From Terebella lapidaria (Eukaryota; Annelida; Polychaeta; Terebellida; Terebellidae), in assembly GCA_949152475.1 (NCBI GenBank), contig OX424558.1:40850751-40914750 (forward strand): 64,000 nucleotides of DNA, read 5' to 3'. Under the pieces are notes generated by a model, which saw only the letters and a list, made by a program, of their open reading frames with translations, was not told the DNA's origin and ran no database searches. Position numbers and translations under genes: made by a program. Shown in pieces: positions 12,443 to 22,190 of the stretch; position 1 is the first letter of the stretch, and every line of letters starts with the position of its first letter.

Positions 12443-13583
12443 ATCTTAAACAAGTTATTGATAAGTCAAAAATGCAAACAAAATTAATACCGGTGTCACC
12501 AATATACTACTACAACACTATCGTATTCAAACAAACAAAAACAATGAAAACAAGTACCTGCTAGATATTATATATAGTTAGCTTGTGGCACTTAGATGTA
12601 CACAACATGAGAGAAAATTAGCTACTCAGCGACTACATATAAATACTACAATGAAAGATATTCAAGGAATATGACAAAAAGAATCTTCATGGAAGTGTTA
12701 GTTGGAGCAAGCAAAAACATAGCTTAGTCTGTTAGTCCCTATGAAAATTTCAGAACTGTCAAGTAATACAGTACCTTACAATATAATCTACATAACATGC
12801 ATTCAAATTGAGATAATATGCATTGCAACAGACATAAACTAGCCATCATATGCATGTGAATGATTCTTTCTAGCATTCACATAATAAAATGTTAGTAACT
12901 TATATACAAAACATGCAGTTTGACATGATATGTGGCATATCAATTATATACCACATGTGAAAGTTGCATGTCAGTACCATGCAATACATGAAGGTCATCC
13001 ACAATAATATAGAACTATACAGCAAAGTGGGCATGCAAAGATATGTACATATAAGAGCTGGCACCAGTGACACAACTGTCAGTTAAATTGATTTTTGATC
13101 TGATGACAGCCACAAAAGATGACAAACATCAAGTTTCAATCTGACAGCTTAGAAAACCATAAAGTACCAGTTCCTGTCAAAAATCTATTCAAGTACATGC
13201 ACTCAGAATCTGACATAATATAATTTTCATCAACATGTCAAATTTGTGTAATCAGAAGACTAAACCAACACTAGTCCAGAGTACTAGAAAATATCAGGTA
13301 AGTATAATATATCACAGGGAGATTAGTTGTCTAGTTATGCTTTACAAAGCATATCAAAACATCCAGATTCACAGGAGAAATTGCATCAGAGATTCACACA
13401 TATGTGACAACACAAGCAAATTTTGTGATGCAATTGCATGACTTGAGACTGATAAGGAGATGCCAGAAGATCACCAACCATGAATCTGACACATTCAAAG
13501 TGCAAGTACAAAGCAACTTATTGGCATAATAATAGATAATGATAGCATGGTCCAAAGATGCTCCAATCAAAGACATACTTGCA
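12443..13583. other. LINE inter-ORF spacer
   Basis: About 1.1 kb between ORF2 and the minisatellite, AT-rich, with no supported coding region, RNA gene or splice sites. It is identical, or nearly so, to 6634-7774. By position it would form the leader upstream of ORF2 in the element's RNA. Confidence 0.6.
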
Positions 13584-14601
13584 ACACAGGACAGAATTGT
13601 ACATCTCAGGACATGCATCACAGGACAGGATTGTACATCACAGGACATGCATCACAGGACAGGATTGTACATCACAGGACATGCATCACAGGACAGAATT
13701 GTACTTCACATGACATGTAACACAGGACAGGATTGTACATCACAGGACATGCATCACAGGACAGGATTGTACTTCACATGACATGTAACACAGGACAGGA
13801 TTGTACATCACAGGACATGCATCACAGGACATGATTGTACATCACAGGACATGTAACACAGGACAGGATTGTACATCACAGGACATGCATCACAGGACAG
13901 AATTGTACATCACAGGACATGCATCACAGGACAGAATTGTACATCTCAGGACATGCATCACAGGACAGGATTGTACATCACAGGACATGCATCACAGGAC
14001 AGAATTGTACATCTCAGGACATGCATCACAGGACAGGATTGTACATCACAGGACATGCATCACAGGACATGATTGTACATCACAGGACATGCATCACAGG
14101 ACATGATTGTACATCACAGGACATGCATCACAGGACAGAATTGTACATCTCAGGACATGCATCACAGGACAGGATTGTACATCACAGGACATGCATCACA
14201 GGACATGATTGTACATCACAGGACATGCATCACAGGACATGATTGTACATCACAGGACATGCATCACAGGATAGGAGTGTACAGCACAGGACATGTAACA
14301 CAGGACAGGAAATGCATCACAGGACAGGATTGTACATCACAGGACATGCATCACAGGACAGGATTGTACTTCACATGACATGTACCACAGGACAGGATTG
14401 TACATCACAGGACATGCATCACAGGACAGGATTGTACATCACAGGACATGCATCACAGGACAGAATTGTACATTACAGGACATGCATCACGGGACAGGAT
14501 TGTACATCACAGGACATGCATCACAGGACAGGATTGTACTTCACATGACATGCACCACAGATCAGGATTGCACATCACAGGACATGCATTACATGACAGG
14601 A
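13584..14601. repeat. 34-bp minisatellite, long array (~30 units)
   Basis: Same unit as 7775-8263, whose ~14 units correspond to the first half of this array; a further ~530 bp follow. The array lies between ORF1 and ORF2, so it would be transcribed within the element RNA. On the element's sense (minus) strand each unit carries two TGTGATG phrases. With a 34-bp period these place TGA stops in every frame, so no protein is made from it. There are no unique spacers, which rules out a CRISPR-type array. Confidence 0.95.
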
Positions 14602-14759
14602 TAAAAAGAGTCACAAAACACACAACACACTTATGTATGGTTGTTATACATCAGTATTACAGCTTATGTACATTATTGCAAACTTTAATACAGAAACTCA
14701 TGTGGACACAACTTGTGATCCAAACATGCACAAATCTAACATGCAAAAGCAGTTAATGC
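14602..14759. other. Short spacer between minisatellite and NADAR reading frame
   Basis: AT-rich sequence directly after the stop of the NADAR frame on the minus strand. No feature beyond a stray ATTACAGCTTATGTACATTA-like stretch; probably 3' flank of ORF1. Confidence 0.5.
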
Positions 14760-15491
14760 TCAACAACAGACATGACTACAGAGCTGTTTTCGAGTGTCTG
14801 ACAGTAGTTTACCCATCATGTTTTTGCCTGGCCAATTGTCTGGATCCATTATGTCTGGATCTGTTTGTCGGAGCCCCACACCCCAGTATCTGTCATGGGG
14901 ACTGGCCTCTACTAGTACCTTGTTCCCGGTTTTGCAAAGGATCGAAAGGAGCAATGGATTTTGTTGAAATTTGGCCAGCAGTGCGGTCTGGACAATATCA
15001 TGGGAATGTTTATGCCACGTTTTGCTCTGAAAGCCAGTGATGGATTTCCCTAGTGACTTTTGTTTCGCAGGGTCTGGTGTGTTCATGATTTTGGTTGCAG
15101 ATGCGTTGTCATTGAACAAAAGTGCTTTCTGGAACATGATGTACTGTTCTGCACAAGAGAGTGTTCGGTCGTCTAGTGTGAAAGTCGACTGGAAGTGGTT
15201 TGAAAAGGTGGAGAATTTTGACCAGAAGTAGACATGAGTGTCCGTTTCAGTCGTAGCCGTAGCCTGCGGTGTCATATGCGAGGGTATTTGGTCAATATTG
15301 TCCACTGTGTACACGGTACCGTCAATGGTAAGTGTGTCATTTTTGAAATGGATACGCAGTTTGGACCTATTATTCTCTGGAAGACTGTCCCGATATCTAA
15401 ACGCGGCGTTTGCGTAGGGCTGAAGAGCTGATCGATTTTTTTCTATCGCCGGGGCGTAAACTTTGGATAACCACTTGCCTGAATTTTCCAA
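14760..15491 (-). CDS. NADAR (YbiA-like) domain frame of the LINE ORF1
   Basis: Open frame of about 243 codons, in the -1 frame relative to the coiled-coil ORF1 (15,443-16,018), overlapping it by ~49 nt. Residues ~1-75 continue the L1-ORF1-like C-terminal region (SKVYAPAIEKNRSALQPYAN, then FRYRDSLPENNRSKLRIHF). Residues ~88-237 match the NADAR/YbiA family: FSNHF, CAEQYIMFQKALLF, SLGKSITGF, KTWHKHSHDIVQTALLAKF, LVEASPHDRYWGVGL and GKNMMGKLLSDTRKQL, in family order with the Glu, Trp and D-x-YWG residues kept. Known members hydrolyse N-glycosidic bonds of ADP-ribose-type or riboflavin-pathway compounds, and some reverse guanine ADP-ribosylation. The frame opens with TTG at 15,491, which is not a likely start. 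Expression would need frameshifting from ORF1 or the internal ATG at 15,275 (codon 73), just before the domain. A simple indel mutation is also possible. Confidence 0.82.
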   Translation of the reverse strand: MENSGKWLSKVYAPAIEKNRSALQPYANAAFRYRDSLPENNRSKLRIHFKNDTLTIDGTVYTVDNIDQIPSHMTPQATATTETDTHVYFWSKFSTFSNHFQSTFTLDDRTLSCAEQYIMFQKALLFNDNASATKIMNTPDPAKQKSLGKSITGFQSKTWHKHSHDIVQTALLAKFQQNPLLLSILCKTGNKVLVEASPHDRYWGVGLRQTDPDIMDPDNWPGKNMMGKLLSDTRKQLCSHVCC

Positions 15492-16018
15492 ACTAATTCG
15501 CGGGCAGAGAATACTCTTTCCAAGTCAGGGTAATAATGGAAGCGTGCGCGAATAGGTCTGGTTTTACCTTCGTGTTTCTTGCCGAGGCGATGAATGCGAG
15601 TGAATAATATTCCACGCGAGTTTAGGATGCCCATCGTGTCGAACAAGGACCACAAAAGTTCGCGACAGTCCTCCCCCTCGGTCTCGTCAATACCGTAGAA
15701 GTTTAACGTTTCCCGTCTGTTGTAGTTGTCCTGGTCTATGATATACTTTTTCAAGTCTCTCACCTCGGCTTTCAGCGAAGATAACTCCCCTTTTAGTGAC
15801 TCAACCTCCGATTCTAGCGTCACAGTTTTTGACTGGGCAACAGAAGCTGTTTCTACTGCGTTATTGATTTGTGATTTCATACCTGTGAGAGTTTCTTGAA
15901 TGGGGACCAGCTTTTGATCGAGCAATGCACCAATGGCGGCGAGCGTTAATGGGGGATCTGTGATTGGTGACAATTCCACCTCGGAATATGGCCTTTTTGT
16001 TGTGGCAGTCGACGACAT
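15443..16018 (-). CDS. LINE ORF1: coiled coil + L1-ORF1-like RNA-binding region
   Basis: Starts at the ATG at 16,018 (MSSTATTKRPYSEV); the three codons before it open with TTG and are not a better start. About 191 residues. Residues ~40-95 form a heptad-rich coiled coil (TLESEVESLKGELSSLKAEV). Residues ~96-180 resemble the RNA-recognition part of L1 ORF1 proteins: NYNRRETLNFYGI, GEDCRELLW, RIHRLGKKHEGKTRPIRARF, then DLERVFSARELVWKI. Such proteins trimerise and coat the element RNA as a chaperone. The frame stops at 15,443 inside the overlap with the NADAR frame, at a point where family homology shifts to the -1 frame near the TGGAAAATTC stretch. No standard X-XXY-YYZ slip site is seen there. 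Confidence 0.82.
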   Translation of the reverse strand: MSSTATTKRPYSEVELSPITDPPLTLAAIGALLDQKLVPIQETLTGMKSQINNAVETASVAQSKTVTLESEVESLKGELSSLKAEVRDLKKYIIDQDNYNRRETLNFYGIDETEGEDCRELLWSLFDTMGILNSRGILFTRIHRLGKKHEGKTRPIRARFHYYPDLERVFSARELVWKIQASGYPKFTPRR

Positions 16019-16143
16019 TATCACCAAATATTATTCCTAGAGTACTTGGAAATTGCACTGATAGTTTATGAGGTTCTCCTTGAACGGTAAACGTGGAAAA
16101 ATCAAAAATTTGCTGAGCAGCAAAATTTTTCACTACATATGTT

Positions 16144-16154
16144 CCGCCATCTTG
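16144..16154 (-). promoter_or_regulatory. YY1-like site at LINE 5' end
   Basis: The minus strand reads CAAGATGGCGG about 12 nt from the element's first base (16,166). AAGATGGCGG is the core of the YY1 consensus. In mammalian L1 a YY1 site at nearly the same distance from the 5' end fixes the transcription start. A similar role here is inference from position and sequence. Confidence 0.5.
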
Positions 16155-16166
16155 AATGTATTTTTG

Positions 16167-16180
16167 ACATGAAATGTTTC
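16167..16180. repeat. Right target-site duplication of the LINE insertion
   Basis: ACATGAAATGTTTC, identical to 2898-2911 and 8712-8725. The array core AGTACTGTACTGTAATGCAG follows at once, completing the interrupted host repeat. Confidence 0.85.
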
Positions 16181-17870
16181 AGTACTGTACTGTAATGCAG
16201 TGTCTTGTATTGTAAGGAGCTACTTCCTTTGCTACAGTTTTATCAATAAGTAATAAACAAAAATTAGAATCAAATTAGTATTCAGTGATATTTGGGTATA
16301 CAATGTTTGTTGTTTTTATTTTCTGGTAAACCATCTTCAGTCTATACTTCTCATAGAATTACTCACTATATGAGGCATCTTCTGTGATTGACAATTTGGT
16401 CATATTGTGTCTGGCGATTTGTCCACAGCTGCATGATTCAGACTAGAAAACACTTGCTTCGCATGCACAAAACAATACCATTACCAGACCATCACTTGAT
16501 TTTGTTCCAAAGTTGCTCAGCAAACTAACGCTGATAGCACTGAAAATAGAACTAATGATGAGAAGTTACATGTTCTGTCAAAATAAAATTTTTAATAAAA
16601 CAAGACAAAACAAGAAATTGAAAGCATTATTCATTCTATAATAGTTATTCAATCAAACCAGCCAGCCATCTTTTGTACGTTTTATATCAGTGATGTCCAC
16701 GGTATACTTTGTAAATATAACAATACAACATTATTGACTACAACATCACGCAGATTTTTGTTAGCGGTTGAAAAGCTGATTTGTTTTTCGTGCATTGTCG
16801 GGAATATGTGATGGAGATATTGAGTATCGCAAATCTCATGAATTGTGAAGATTGAGCTGACCTGAAACTTGCATGTCTACTTCCTTATCCACCTTACAGG
16901 GACTTTATTTGGCTGGAAAGATCAGATATACACCGGCGGCCGGGACATCAGCCCAGTGAGTCCTATAGATATTCATTGTCCTATTATCAAACGTGAACCA
17001 GGCGCCGGCTCAGACCAATACAGATTTGGTCCGGGACATTAACATTCTTCATGATCAACGTACCACAATCGTACTGAGTGAATGGCTAGCCGTGGAATTG
17101 GCCTCGCAAATGTGTCAGTGACATGAAAACAAACAATTGTGGAACCTAAATATGGAAAGATATATAATCCCAACACAACCAGCTGCAAGGTGATCCAGAC
17201 CAGTCCTAATCCGCACACCAACTATTGAGGTTCAATATCAGACATATAAACAACTATACATCAGTACGATTGTGTCTTTGAGAATATTCAAGATCTTGGA
17301 GCAAGTTTCTGCAACCTCGCGAAATAAATGATAATGTGAGCTCTCTTGTTGTTTATTCAATGTACGTCACCTTTAATATAAACTCGAATTTTCATAACCA
17401 CCTCAAGAAGTTGCAATTCGACAACTATATAAAGCATCTCTTGTGAATGGGAATTTGTTCATCACGTTGTGCCTGTAAATTTGTAGAGAGATTGCATGAT
17501 TCACACCAGTAACAGTTTGCCGCTGCAGATACAAAAAACAAATCATTACCCGGTCATCACTTGACTTCGTTCATTTGCCGAAAATTGCTCTTCAAACAAA
17601 CCCTGACAATACCAACGATAAAAAAAACGATGATGGGTTGTTACAAATTATGCCGGTAATAACCAGAACCTACAGGAAGAATGATGGTAGTAAACTAATA
17701 AAAATCTCTTTCCAACTATTACATCCAATAAATGTATCTGCTGTCTGAGTTAGCAAATATAACCTGACTCAGAGTTGGCTACAGGTAGGAACATTTAAAA
17801 CCATTGACAAGTGCCGAAATAAACCCTGTGCCATAATCGTCATCATTTTACAGTTGCTTTTCATCCTAGA
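16181..17870. repeat. Array unit 2
   Basis: No gene. Contains core 2 (TTGTATTGTAAGGAGCTACT near 16,206), a CATCACTTGATTTTGTTCC segment (~16,490), core 1 (16,900-17,095; CACCGGCGGCCGGGACAT, CGTACCACAATCGTACTGAG) and a second tail (TCATCACTTGACTTCGTTC, ~17,540). The parallel stretch is 38,006-39,720, with the same order and roughly 80-90% identity by eye. Short open frames here are chance. Confidence 0.8.
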
Positions 17871-18060
17871 ACTCTTGGTGGTTACTAGATAAGAAATATC
17901 CCTCCTGTGGATGGATTCAAATGATCCCTGAGGTGTGGGTTCGAGTCAGGTGTCTGCCAGCATACCTCTGGTACTGCCCTTCTCCTATATGAATACACTT
18001 GCTTGTTTAGTTAATATAATTACTAATTACTCCTAGAACTGCCTTAAGTTGATGTGTAAG
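17871..18060. repeat. Dispersed short repeat with tRNA B-box-like motif
   Basis: Contains GATCCCTGAGGTGTGGGTTC-type sequence; GGTTCGAGTCA is one base off the tRNA B-box GGTTCGANTCC. It is followed by AGGTGTCTGCCAGCATACCTCTGGT. Diverged copies lie near 37,470-37,590 and 39,890-40,010, sharing GTCTGCCAGCATG and the TTAATATAATTACT tail. A tRNA-derived SINE is possible, but no convincing A box is seen. Confidence 0.4.
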
Positions 18061-18599
18061 TTCTGTTTACTTTAGCCCTATGATTCACAGCGTTCACCTT
18101 GTAATCAGGTTTGATCAAACAACGAATCTACTGTTAATAAAGCACCTACACACACCTTTTATTTCCACAATTTGCTTCACGTGGACTCCATTCTTAGCTG
18201 GTTCCTGCAATGTGTGATTCATACAATATTACAACTGTGTGAAATCAAAGCATACTTGTGACTTGTTTTTTTCTTTGGGATTCACTGTAATGTATAATCT
18301 TCCCTTGTAAAATACGAATAGCTTTTGTCTGCTGATCTGTGAGTGAGGTTGGATGAATGGAATTAAAGTGTTATTTTCAAATGAAACTGGACTCTTTTTA
18401 CATTGCATGTCTGTTTTCCGATACTTTTTGCAATTTCAAGGAAAAAAATGTTGTCCTTTTTTTCGACTCCCCATCAATTTAACGTTAAAATTAACCAAAC
18501 CAGGTTCAATAATTAAGATGTTTGATAAATTAATAATCTTATTTCATACTCCATGAGGAATTATCCAGTTCATTCTATTTTTAAAATATAATACAATTT
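18061..18599. other. AT-rich stretch without supported gene
   Basis: Contains a short open frame at 18,353-18,556 (67 codons, Phe/Leu/Lys-rich) that looks like chance in AT-rich DNA. TTGTAATCAGGTTTGATCA near 18,100 recurs near 40,095, so this is also part of the diverged array. Confidence 0.5.
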
Positions 18600-19110
18600 A
18601 GTTTGTAAACACATCAAAACAGACCATGATATCCACACGCTCCTCTCACGTTTGTAGATGTGCATACAAACTAACGGGATATGACTATTAACTACAGTCT
18701 ATGATTACATGTTGTGATTATACTAGAGAGCAACAATCGGTGACGACGTGTAAAACTGCCTGATATCCCCCTGGTCTCCAAAGGCGACTTTCAATTTCCG
18801 CTCGTCAGCAACTTGACAACCAAGGATCCTTCCCTGTCTGAATATCAACACAAAACTAGTCTACGAAACCTAGTATATAACACTTTCATGACATGACATG
18901 CAGCTATGTATTATTTCCCTGATAAATGTAATTGAAATATTTACTCGTGCGCTGGCGTTATCAGTATCAAGTCGTGTTTGTCGAAGCCTAGTGTAAGTGA
19001 TAATGGTGTGTGTCTCTGGATCACTCTGAGTGTGTTGTCAGCTCTAACACATCACAAACCCGTATAGGGTAGTTAATGGCCATGTCGGGAATACTATGTG
19101 TATATTAATT
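18600..19110. repeat. ~500-bp duplicated segment (copy at 42,690-43,190)
   Basis: Shares AACTGCCTGATATCC, TTCAATTTCCGCTCGTCAGC, GAGGATCCTTCCCTGTCTGA-type sequence, GTGTGTCTCTGGAT and TGGCC.T.TC.GGAATA with 42,690-43,190 in the same order. Both copies keep a ~30-codon open stretch (KLPDI.LVS..DFQFPLVS), but most differences in it change the amino acid, so there is no sign of protein constraint. Confidence 0.65.
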
Positions 19111-19284
19111 GGTCGTCTTAATAATGGTAGTGTTGTCAGTTTTACATTTGTCGCTCATATCTATATTAGGCACAGCCTTACAACAATCTACATAACTAGG
19201 GCCAACCATCTGAAAGTATTATACACTATTGTCCTCCCTGTATTTGGTAAATTGATTCAAACCAATACACATATAACATGTACA

Positions 19285-21193
19285 CATATTTAATATGTGT
19301 ACATCGAATGACTCTGTGTAAACGTATCAAATTGTCTTGAAATGTACAACCAACAAGTTATCAGACTATTTGGAGACAAACACCAGCCGGATAATGATCC
19401 GGATCGGATCCAGATTTATATCACTGTGGAGATGATAAGGCGGTGTCAAAGGATAAATATTAGGGTGTCACATGGTGCATGTCTGACATCTGTTTTGACA
19501 GCTAATACGTGATATCTCTATAAGTTCAGCTCATACATCTGAAAAAATTATACATGAATGCTTATCTGACACCTCTATATAGATAAACCAATTCTATGAA
19601 TACTAAACACAGCACCTCTTTCTATATTACCTTTCAGCATGTACCTGGTTCAAAATCAACCCGCCACATTTATATCTGCCTTCCAAATCTAATGTTTCAT
19701 GCTTTTATAATGTACCATTTATGAATTTCAAGGCATTGCTCATACCAAAATAATTATAAAACTGAGCACTACCCTTTATTGATTTGTACTTTTTCACTGA
19801 TGTTGAAAAATATTCTGTAAATCAAACAATACATCATTCATGACAATAAGATCATATGTAGGTAAAGAAAGTGAATTGTTTTCGTACCATGTCAAGAATT
19901 CGTGATGAACATATTGAGTATCACAAATCTCATAAAGTGTGAAGATTGAGCTGACCTGAGACTTGCGTGCCTGCGTCCTTATCCACCTTGCAGGGGACTT
20001 TATATGGCTGGAGTAATCAGATATACCCCGGCGACCAGGACATGGGCCCAGTGAGCAATCAGACATACACCGGCGACCGGGACAGTTATTCCCGTAGATA
20101 TTTATTGCCCTATTACCAAGTGAGAACCAGGCGACGGATCAGACCAATGCAGATTTGGCCCCGGACATTAAACATTCTCCATGATAAACGTACCACAGTC
20201 GTACTGAGTGAATGGCTAGTCTTGGGCTTGCCTTAGTACAAATGTGACACTGACATGAAAACAAATAAGTGTGGAAAACTAAACATAGACCTATCGATAA
20301 TTCCAACACGACCAGCTACAAGGCGACCCAGACAAGTCTTAATCCGCACACCAACCCTTGAAGTTCAATATCGGACAAAACCAGCTATATTTCAGAACAA
20401 TGATTTCTTTTTGCATCTCCAAGTCATGTTCCAAAATTAATGATTTACAACAGTTTCCCGCAACTTACTCCTGTCTTTTTCGAAAAATACAATGCTGCAG
20501 TACAGTACTTTTTTTTCTTGCTTTGTGGGGAACTACTTTCTTTTGGTTGTTTATCAACCAGCAACAATTAGAACTAAGTGATGTTTCATTATATTTTGGT
20601 TCACATTTTGTTTTGTTTTTTCTTTTAGAACATATTTAATCTGAATGCAACTTGAACTGAAGAATGATTCTAATGTTAGACGTCAAGTATAAAATGGGTT
20701 TAATTAGCCAAAGTCTGTTTCGTCAGAACGGTTATGTCTCTTGTAATATCCAAAGTTTCGAGATTCACAGCATTTTTCTGCAATTTCATGAATTATATAA
20801 AAATGTTCTGCCTTCTTACCATTTTTGCCTATAACGCTTCAGAATTGTACTGCAATGTAGAGTCTTGTATTGTAAGGAGCTACTTCCTTTACTACCTTTT
20901 TGTCAATGAGTTATAACCCAAGTTTCGAGATTCACAACAATTTCCTGTAATTTCATGAATTACATATAATATTCTGCTTTCTTACCATTTTTACATAGAA
21001 TGCTTCAGTACTGTACTGTGATGCAGTGTCTTGCATTGTAAGGAGCTACATCCTTTGCTACATTTTTATCAATATGTAATAAATAGAATTAGAATCAAAT
21101 TAGTATTGAGTGATATTTTGGTATATAATGTTTGTTGTTTTTATTTTCTTGTACACCATCTTCAGTCTATACTTCTCATACAGTACTCATTAA
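19285..21193. repeat. Array unit 3, left part
   Basis: Repeats 860-1150 plus 1575-2897. Core 1 at 20,010-20,225 contains a local ~42-bp duplication (two ATCAGA.ATAC.CCGGCGACC phrases at ~20,018 and ~20,060). Core 2 appears twice (~20,828-20,898 and ~20,998-21,062). The unit is cut at 21,199 by the TIR element and continues at 35,174. No gene is supported. Confidence 0.8.
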
Positions 21194-21199
21194 ATGAAG
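21194..21199. repeat. Probable target duplication ATGAAG, left
   Basis: ATGAAG here and at 35,174-35,179 flank the TIR element. Undisturbed array copies read ...ATGAGGCATCTTCTGTGAT (16,369) at this point, so one copy is expected without the insertion. The duplication may be 6 to 8 bp (AAATGAAG versus ATATGAAG). Confidence 0.55.
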
Positions 21200-21204
21200 G
21201 ATTT

Positions 21205-21330
21205 CTAGTCAAAACGTACCCAAACCATAACGTACCTAACTGAAACGTACCCAACCAAAACGTACCCAAACCAAAAAGTACCCAATTTTACCAAAACCTA
21301 CCCAGTTTAATTGGTCAAAACGTACCCAGT
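21205..21330. repeat. Left terminal inverted repeat
   Basis: Reads GTCAAAACGTACCCAAACC, then repeated phrases AACGTACCCAACC and AGTACCCAATTTTACC, ending TTGGTCAAAACGTACCCAGT. The reverse complement of 35,049-35,166 gives the same order with few mismatches. Six or seven near-copies of the phrase ACGTACCCA make it a compound terminal repeat. Confidence 0.85.
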
Positions 21331-22014
21331 ATCTTTCTGGATCATTCATATTGGTCAGATCATTCCTCTTGCTCTCAACAAAACTCTGGTACCTAAATAT
21401 ACACGTTGAAATTATTTTGTAGTACTAAGTATTTGACAGATTTACTATTAGATTGCACAACTCTACAAATATATGAGCAATAATATACGAATGTACTCGT
21501 TTACAACCCAAAATATCGTAGACTATTATGGTTATGAAAATTTTAGATGAACCATCGCATTTGAAGGAGTAAATAAAATCGAGCATAGCTGCCAGTTAAC
21601 TGGCCGAGCACAACAATCAGGACTGATGCACAAAGTGCATGGGACCAGGTGTCGTGATGGGAAGCATCCCTTTCCTCGACGCTGATACCCGCCGGCAGCT
21701 GCCTCACACACGTGTCAAACTATTGGGCAAAAATGTAAATAAAACACAAGAAACTTTCGTGTATCATTTTCCTATCTTTAATATTGAGGTTGCGCCTGAT
21801 GCCTATCAATGCGTTCAACTTTCTTGACACCTTTGTGCACAAATTTTCCACATGCCTATTATATGGAATGTCAGTATATCGTCAATCGAAACTCCTAATA
21901 ACGTACTACTAGTCTATTCTGACTAGCTAAGTTTGTCAATTACTTGTCACATGCTAGCACATTACCAGAAAATAGAAGAAACCTTCACCAAATATATTAT
22001 TCACTGTATAACAA
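21331..22014. other. Interior of TIR element, left part
   Basis: No recognisable gene. A 62-codon open frame at 21,639-21,827 has no known motif and no supporting context. Confidence 0.5.
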
Positions 22015-22190
22015 CTTAATTCAATAGCTGGCGATAATCTCCCAGGACTTTAACTGACATTCCATATGCATATAAAGCTTACATATCAGCAGCTTGTGTG
22101 GCATACTGTCAAACGCACGAGACAGGTCTGCCAAAACTGCACCTAACTTACGTTTCTGCTGTTGTCGAGATTTTGTTTCCGTTAATTTCA
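22015..22190 (-). pseudogene. Fragment of a LINE reverse transcriptase
   Basis: The minus strand reads KLGAVLADLSRAFDSMPHKL, the LINE reverse-transcriptase motif D-L-S-K-A-F-D-x-x-x-H; homology then continues as LYAYGMSVK in a shifted frame. Only ~55 codons remain, with a frameshift. It lies within the TIR element as an old fragment and differs from the LINE at 8726-16,166 (SDISKAFDRVWHSGL). Confidence 0.65.

Larger units (their letters stand above)
2442..14072. repeat. 5.8-kb direct tandem duplication (2442-8263 / 8264-14072)
   Basis: Two nearly identical direct copies. Each runs from an array segment (TTTCGGTTCACATTTTTTTT), through the LINE 3' flank and target duplication, ORF2 and inter-ORF spacer, into the 34-bp minisatellite. 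Offsets are 5809-5814 bp throughout. The junction at 8259-8267 joins the minisatellite phrase CACAGGACATGA to the array phrase TTTCGG; CATGAT occurs at both parental points, so it looks like a microhomology joint. Differences are few: single substitutions, a Trp-to-stop change, a 1-nt deletion near 3961 and a small local duplication near 5360-5390. The copies are therefore recent, or partly an assembly effect. Confidence 0.9.
8726..16166 (-). mobile_element. Full-length non-LTR retrotransposon (LINE) with NADAR-bearing ORF1 and 2A-led ORF2
   Basis: 7.4-kb element read on the minus strand: 5' UTR with a YY1-like site (16,144-16,154), ORF1 coiled coil/RNA-binding part (16,018-15,443), NADAR part in the -1 frame (to 14,760), a 34-bp minisatellite (14,601-13,584), a 1.1-kb spacer, ORF2 (12,442-9123), a 3' UTR and a short A tail (plus strand TTTTTTT at 8726). 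The target duplication ACATGAAATGTTTC at 8712-8725 and 16,167-16,180 shows that everything between was inserted together. ORF2 motifs resemble the CR1/L2 group of the Jockey superfamily; the ORF1 RNA-binding part resembles L1-type ORF1. It is probably inactive: ORF2 has a TAG and a frameshift. Confidence 0.85.

Noticed and set aside
14760..15491. NADAR frame as an independent host gene
   Set aside because: No introns or own ATG at its 5' end, joined by overlap to a LINE-type ORF1, and enclosed by the LINE target duplication.
17927..17960. tRNA gene suggested by GGTTCGAGTCA
   Set aside because: No cloverleaf, A box or acceptor stem could be built; treated as a B-box-like motif in a dispersed repeat.
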